8,822 nt of DNA from NCBI GenBank assembly GCA_964501415.1, contig CAZCSL010000034.1:1-8822 (forward strand). Direction: 5' to 3'. The notes beneath the pieces are model-generated. The model was not told the DNA's origin. It made no database searches and worked only from the letters and a program-made list of their open reading frames with translations. Position 1 is the stretch's first letter. Every line of letters starts with the position of its first letter. The stretch comes from B1SED10-225 sp964501415 (lineage in GTDB: Bacteria; Bacillota_I; Bacilli_A; Izemoplasmatales; Izemoplasmataceae). The position numbers and the translations under genes were made by a program. This document shows positions 7,629 to 8,822 of this stretch, in pieces.

Positions 7629-7648
7629 ACAGTTTCCACTGTTTGCCA
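7615..7648 (-). terminator. Intrinsic terminator after rpmA
   Basis: On the - strand a 10-bp perfect stem (TGGCAAACAG paired with CTGTTTGCCA, bases 7648-7639 with 7632-7623) has a six-base loop, followed by a run of eight T (7622-7615). It lies five bases after the rpmA stop and separates the ribosomal protein unit from the downstream operon. Confidence 0.93.
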
Positions 7649-7653
7649 ACGTT

Positions 7654-7938
7654 TTATTCTGGGTATACTGATGCACGTTTGCGCTTACGTCCAATACGTT
7701 CGAAACGTACGACACCATCGATTTTAGAAAACAATGTGTCATCGCCACCGATGCCTACATTTTCACCAGGATGCACTTTAGTGCCACGCTGACGGTAAAT
7801 GATAGATCCTGCATGACAGTATTGCCCATCGGCCATTTTTGCGCCTAGACGTTTAGCTTCGCTGTCACGGCCGTTTTTTGTTGATCCAACACCTTTTTTA
7901 GATGCCATAAGGACCATAAGATTCATATCGATTAACAT
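7654..7938 (-). CDS. rpmA: 50S ribosomal protein L27
   Basis: Ribosomal large-subunit protein whose N-terminal tail reaches the peptidyl transferase centre. The 94-residue product has the family core SKKGVGSTKNGRDSEAKRLG (13-32), then YRQRGTKVHPGENVGIGGDD and the end RASVYPE. Mature L27 in Bacillota begins at the Ala before SKKG; here that Ala is residue 12, after an 11-residue extension MLIDMNLMVLM. This extension lacks the FF before Ala that the protease Prp cuts in Bacillota. Four in-frame ATGs (7938, 7926, 7917, 7908) are possible starts; 7938 is chosen because GGAGGTG lies eight bases upstream and nothing comparable precedes the others. It follows rplU by 33 bases, and the prp gene normally found between them is absent. 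Confidence 0.95.
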   Translation of the reverse strand: MLIDMNLMVLMASKKGVGSTKNGRDSEAKRLGAKMADGQYCHAGSIIYRQRGTKVHPGENVGIGGDDTLFSKIDGVVRFERIGRKRKRASVYPE

Positions 7939-7946
7939 AATGGGTT

Positions 7947-7953
7947 CACCTCC
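7947..7953 (-). promoter_or_regulatory. Ribosome binding site fixing the rpmA start
   Basis: GGAGGTG on the - strand is eight bases from ATG 7938. The ATG that would give the mature L27 N-terminus directly (7908) is 38 bases away, too far to be served by this site. Confidence 0.85.
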
Positions 7954-7971
7954 GAAAAGTGAAAAGATAGA

Positions 7972-8280
7972 TTATTGTTCTATAGAAGTAATTTCAAGTT
8001 TTGTATAAGGCTGTCTGTGGCCTTGTTTGCGTCTGTAATTCTTTTTAGGTTTGTATTTAAACACAATGATTTTACGTTGCTTACCGTGTTTAACGACTTT
8101 GGCATTAACTTTAGCGCCTGCCACGGTGGGATTACCGACTTTTAAGTTGTCTCCACCAAGCAACAGTACATTGTCAAAGGTTATCGTTTCACCTTCATTA
8201 GCGTCGATTTTTTCGACGTATACCGTTTCACCTTCAGCTACGCGTAATTGTTTGCCACCTGTTTCTACAATAGCATACAT
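7972..8280 (-). CDS. rplU: 50S ribosomal protein L21
   Basis: Large-subunit ribosomal protein that binds 23S rRNA and contacts L20. At 102 residues it has exactly the usual Bacillota length. It begins MYAIVETGGKQLRVAEGE, the conserved L21 N-terminus, and ends in the basic region with KYKPKKNYRRKQGHRQPYT, the rRNA-binding tail. ATG 8280 is chosen over an in-frame ATG at 8316 because GAGGAGGTG lies seven bases upstream and the extra residues match nothing in the family. First gene of a two-gene unit with rpmA, behind two promoters and a probable leader RNA. Confidence 0.98.
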   Translation of the reverse strand: MYAIVETGGKQLRVAEGETVYVEKIDANEGETITFDNVLLLGGDNLKVGNPTVAGAKVNAKVVKHGKQRKIIVFKYKPKKNYRRKQGHRQPYTKLEITSIEQ

Positions 8281-8287
8281 GCTTGAG

Positions 8288-8296
8288 CACCTCCTC
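8288..8296 (-). promoter_or_regulatory. Strong ribosome binding site of rplU
   Basis: GAGGAGGTG on the - strand, seven bases before ATG 8280, is a near-perfect match to the 16S rRNA tail and rules out the upstream in-frame ATG at 8316. Confidence 0.9.
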
Positions 8297-8299
8297 ATA

Positions 8300-8380
8300 G
8301 ATTTAAGACTCGCCATTGGGGTGATAGTTTCCTATACTTTATAAACCCGTTCTGAGCGGTATGCTGCTAAGCGTTTAAAT
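8300..8380 (-). ncRNA. Probable L21 leader RNA (structured 5' UTR of rplU)
   Basis: Upstream of rplU in many Bacillota lies a conserved 'L21 leader' thought to bind L21 for autoregulation. Here the transcript can fold as follows: a closing helix between TTTAA plus CGC (8379-8371) and GCG plus TTAAA (8313-8302); a small hairpin CCG-loop-CGG (8359-8347); and ATAG-GAAA-CTAT (8335-8324), a stem with a GNRA tetraloop. The block ends just before the ribosome site. Position and fold fit the L21 leader family, but I could not run a covariance model. Confidence 0.5.
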
Positions 8381-8407
8381 AATACCAAAAAATGGCTCAT
8401 ATGTCAA
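8379..8407 (-). promoter_or_regulatory. Proximal rplU promoter (P2)
   Basis: On the - strand a perfect TTGACA (8407-8402), a 17-base spacer and TATTAT (8384-8379, five of six). Transcription would begin near 8372, about 92 bases before ATG 8280, inside the proposed leader. Confidence 0.68.
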
Positions 8408-8438
8408 TGATAACCCTATCGTTTAAACACCTTTTTGT

Positions 8439-8467
8439 ATTATACATAATTTGTGCGCTTTGTGCAA
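8439..8467 (-). promoter_or_regulatory. Distal rplU promoter (P1)
   Basis: On the - strand TTGCAC (8467-8462, four of six), a 17-base spacer and a perfect TATAAT (8444-8439). It starts seven bases after the radC stop. Transcription would begin near 8432 and give a leader of about 150 bases including the whole proposed L21 leader structure. Confidence 0.68.
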
Positions 8468-8474
8468 GAAATAA

Positions 8475-8822
8475 TCATATTTTCTCGTGTTGTCGGTAGG
8501 AAAAGTATTCACCATGACCAATCACGATGTGATCTAAAATGGGAATATCCATCATCGTACCATTTTTGACCATCATATGTGTCATTTTATCATCACTGCT
8601 TGATGGTGTAGGATCGCCTGAGGGATGATTATGCACCAATATGACATTGGCCGCAGAAACGCTAACGGCATATTTGAATAATTCCCTAGGATGGACAATG
8701 GCACTAGACAGTGAACCGACAAACAATTTTTTAGCTGTAATTAGTCTGCCCTTAGTATTTAAATAAAGCGCATGGAATTCTTCTTGTGTTGAACTTTCTA
8801 GTCTTGGTCGCATCATCGTATA
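8475..8822 (-). CDS. radC: RadC family protein (JAMM/MPN+ domain), 3' part
   Basis: C-terminal half of a RadC protein, open to the right edge of the window, so the N-terminal helix-hairpin-helix region is missing. About 115 residues remain. They show the JAMM metalloprotease-like zinc motif HNHPSGDPTPSSSD (62-75 from the ATG at 8816), preceded by FVGSLSSAIVHPRELF and followed by the typical end ILDHIVIGHGEYFSYR. The ATG at 8816 is internal to the fold and not the true start. RadC was once linked to DNA repair; its real role is unclear. No hairpin terminator follows the TGA stop; the rplU promoter P1 begins seven bases on. In Bacillus radC stands upstream of mreBCD; here it stands directly upstream of rplU. 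Confidence 0.95.
   Translation of the reverse strand, partial: YTMMRPRLESSTQEEFHALYLNTKGRLITAKKLFVGSLSSAIVHPRELFKYAVSVSAANVILVHNHPSGDPTPSSSDDKMTHMMVKNGTMMDIPILDHIVIGHGEYFSYRQHEKI

Noticed and set aside
8281..8316. N-terminal extension of L21 starting at ATG 8316
   Set aside because: The strong ribosome site and the conserved L21 beginning point to ATG 8280; the extension would cover the ribosome site.
8421..8428. Perfect palindrome GTTTAAAC in the rplU upstream region
   Set aside because: Eight bases in AT-rich DNA is weak evidence for an operator; noted only as a possible competitor in leader folding.
1..8822. Search by eye for mobile elements, CRISPR arrays, toxin-antitoxin or defence genes
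   Set aside because: No transposase, spaced repeats, terminal inverted repeats or such gene pairs were seen; the window looks like core chromosome.

Overview
The window looks like chromosomal DNA from a Bacillota-related, probably wall-less organism (Acholeplasma-like Mollicutes or a close relative); this is inferred, not proven. Three points support it. The DNA is moderately AT-rich with strong GGAGG-type ribosome sites. TGA is used as a stop (ruvA, the acetyltransferase/kinase gene and radC end in TGA) and tryptophan is TGG, so the code is standard and not the Mycoplasma one. The gene order radC - rplU - rpmA - obg - ruvA is a shortened form of the Bacillus chromosome region in which radC and rplU are separated by mreBCD, minCD and spoIVF genes; here these are missing. 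I see no mobile element, CRISPR array, tRNA or rRNA, and no gene-free stretch longer than about 200 bases.

Layout. Bases 1-676 (+ strand) hold the 3' part of an L-asparaginase gene that begins outside the window. It meets everything else, which is on the - strand, at a symmetrical hairpin terminator (675-700). Reading the - strand from right to left: the 3' part of radC (8822-8475); an intergenic region with two good sigma-A-type promoters and a probable structured L21 leader RNA; rplU (8280-7972) and rpmA (7938-7654); a strong terminator (7648-7615) whose distal half also contains a promoter; then a tightly packed set of six genes: an acetyltransferase fused to a FlaR-like P-loop kinase (7568-6570), obgE (6560-5277), two tandem mgtE magnesium transporter genes (5245-3854 and 3852-2440), ruvA (2401-1841), and a gene overlapping or abutting ruvA that resembles an M3-family metallopeptidase with a damaged zinc site (1830-700).

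How it fits together. rplU-rpmA is a ribosomal protein unit with its own leader and terminator. The next unit mixes ribosome assembly (ObgE), magnesium uptake (two MgtE proteins, magnesium being needed by ribosomes) and recombination (RuvA), with gaps of 1-38 bases, so co-transcription from the promoter near 7600 is likely. The most unusual points are: the missing Prp protease gene between rplU and rpmA together with an L27 N-terminal extension that lacks the usual FF|A cleavage motif; the pseudo-peptidase coupled to ruvA where ruvB would be expected; the GNAT-kinase fusion; the paired mgtE genes with no room for a magnesium riboswitch; and the two promoters of rplU, only one of which would give a complete leader.
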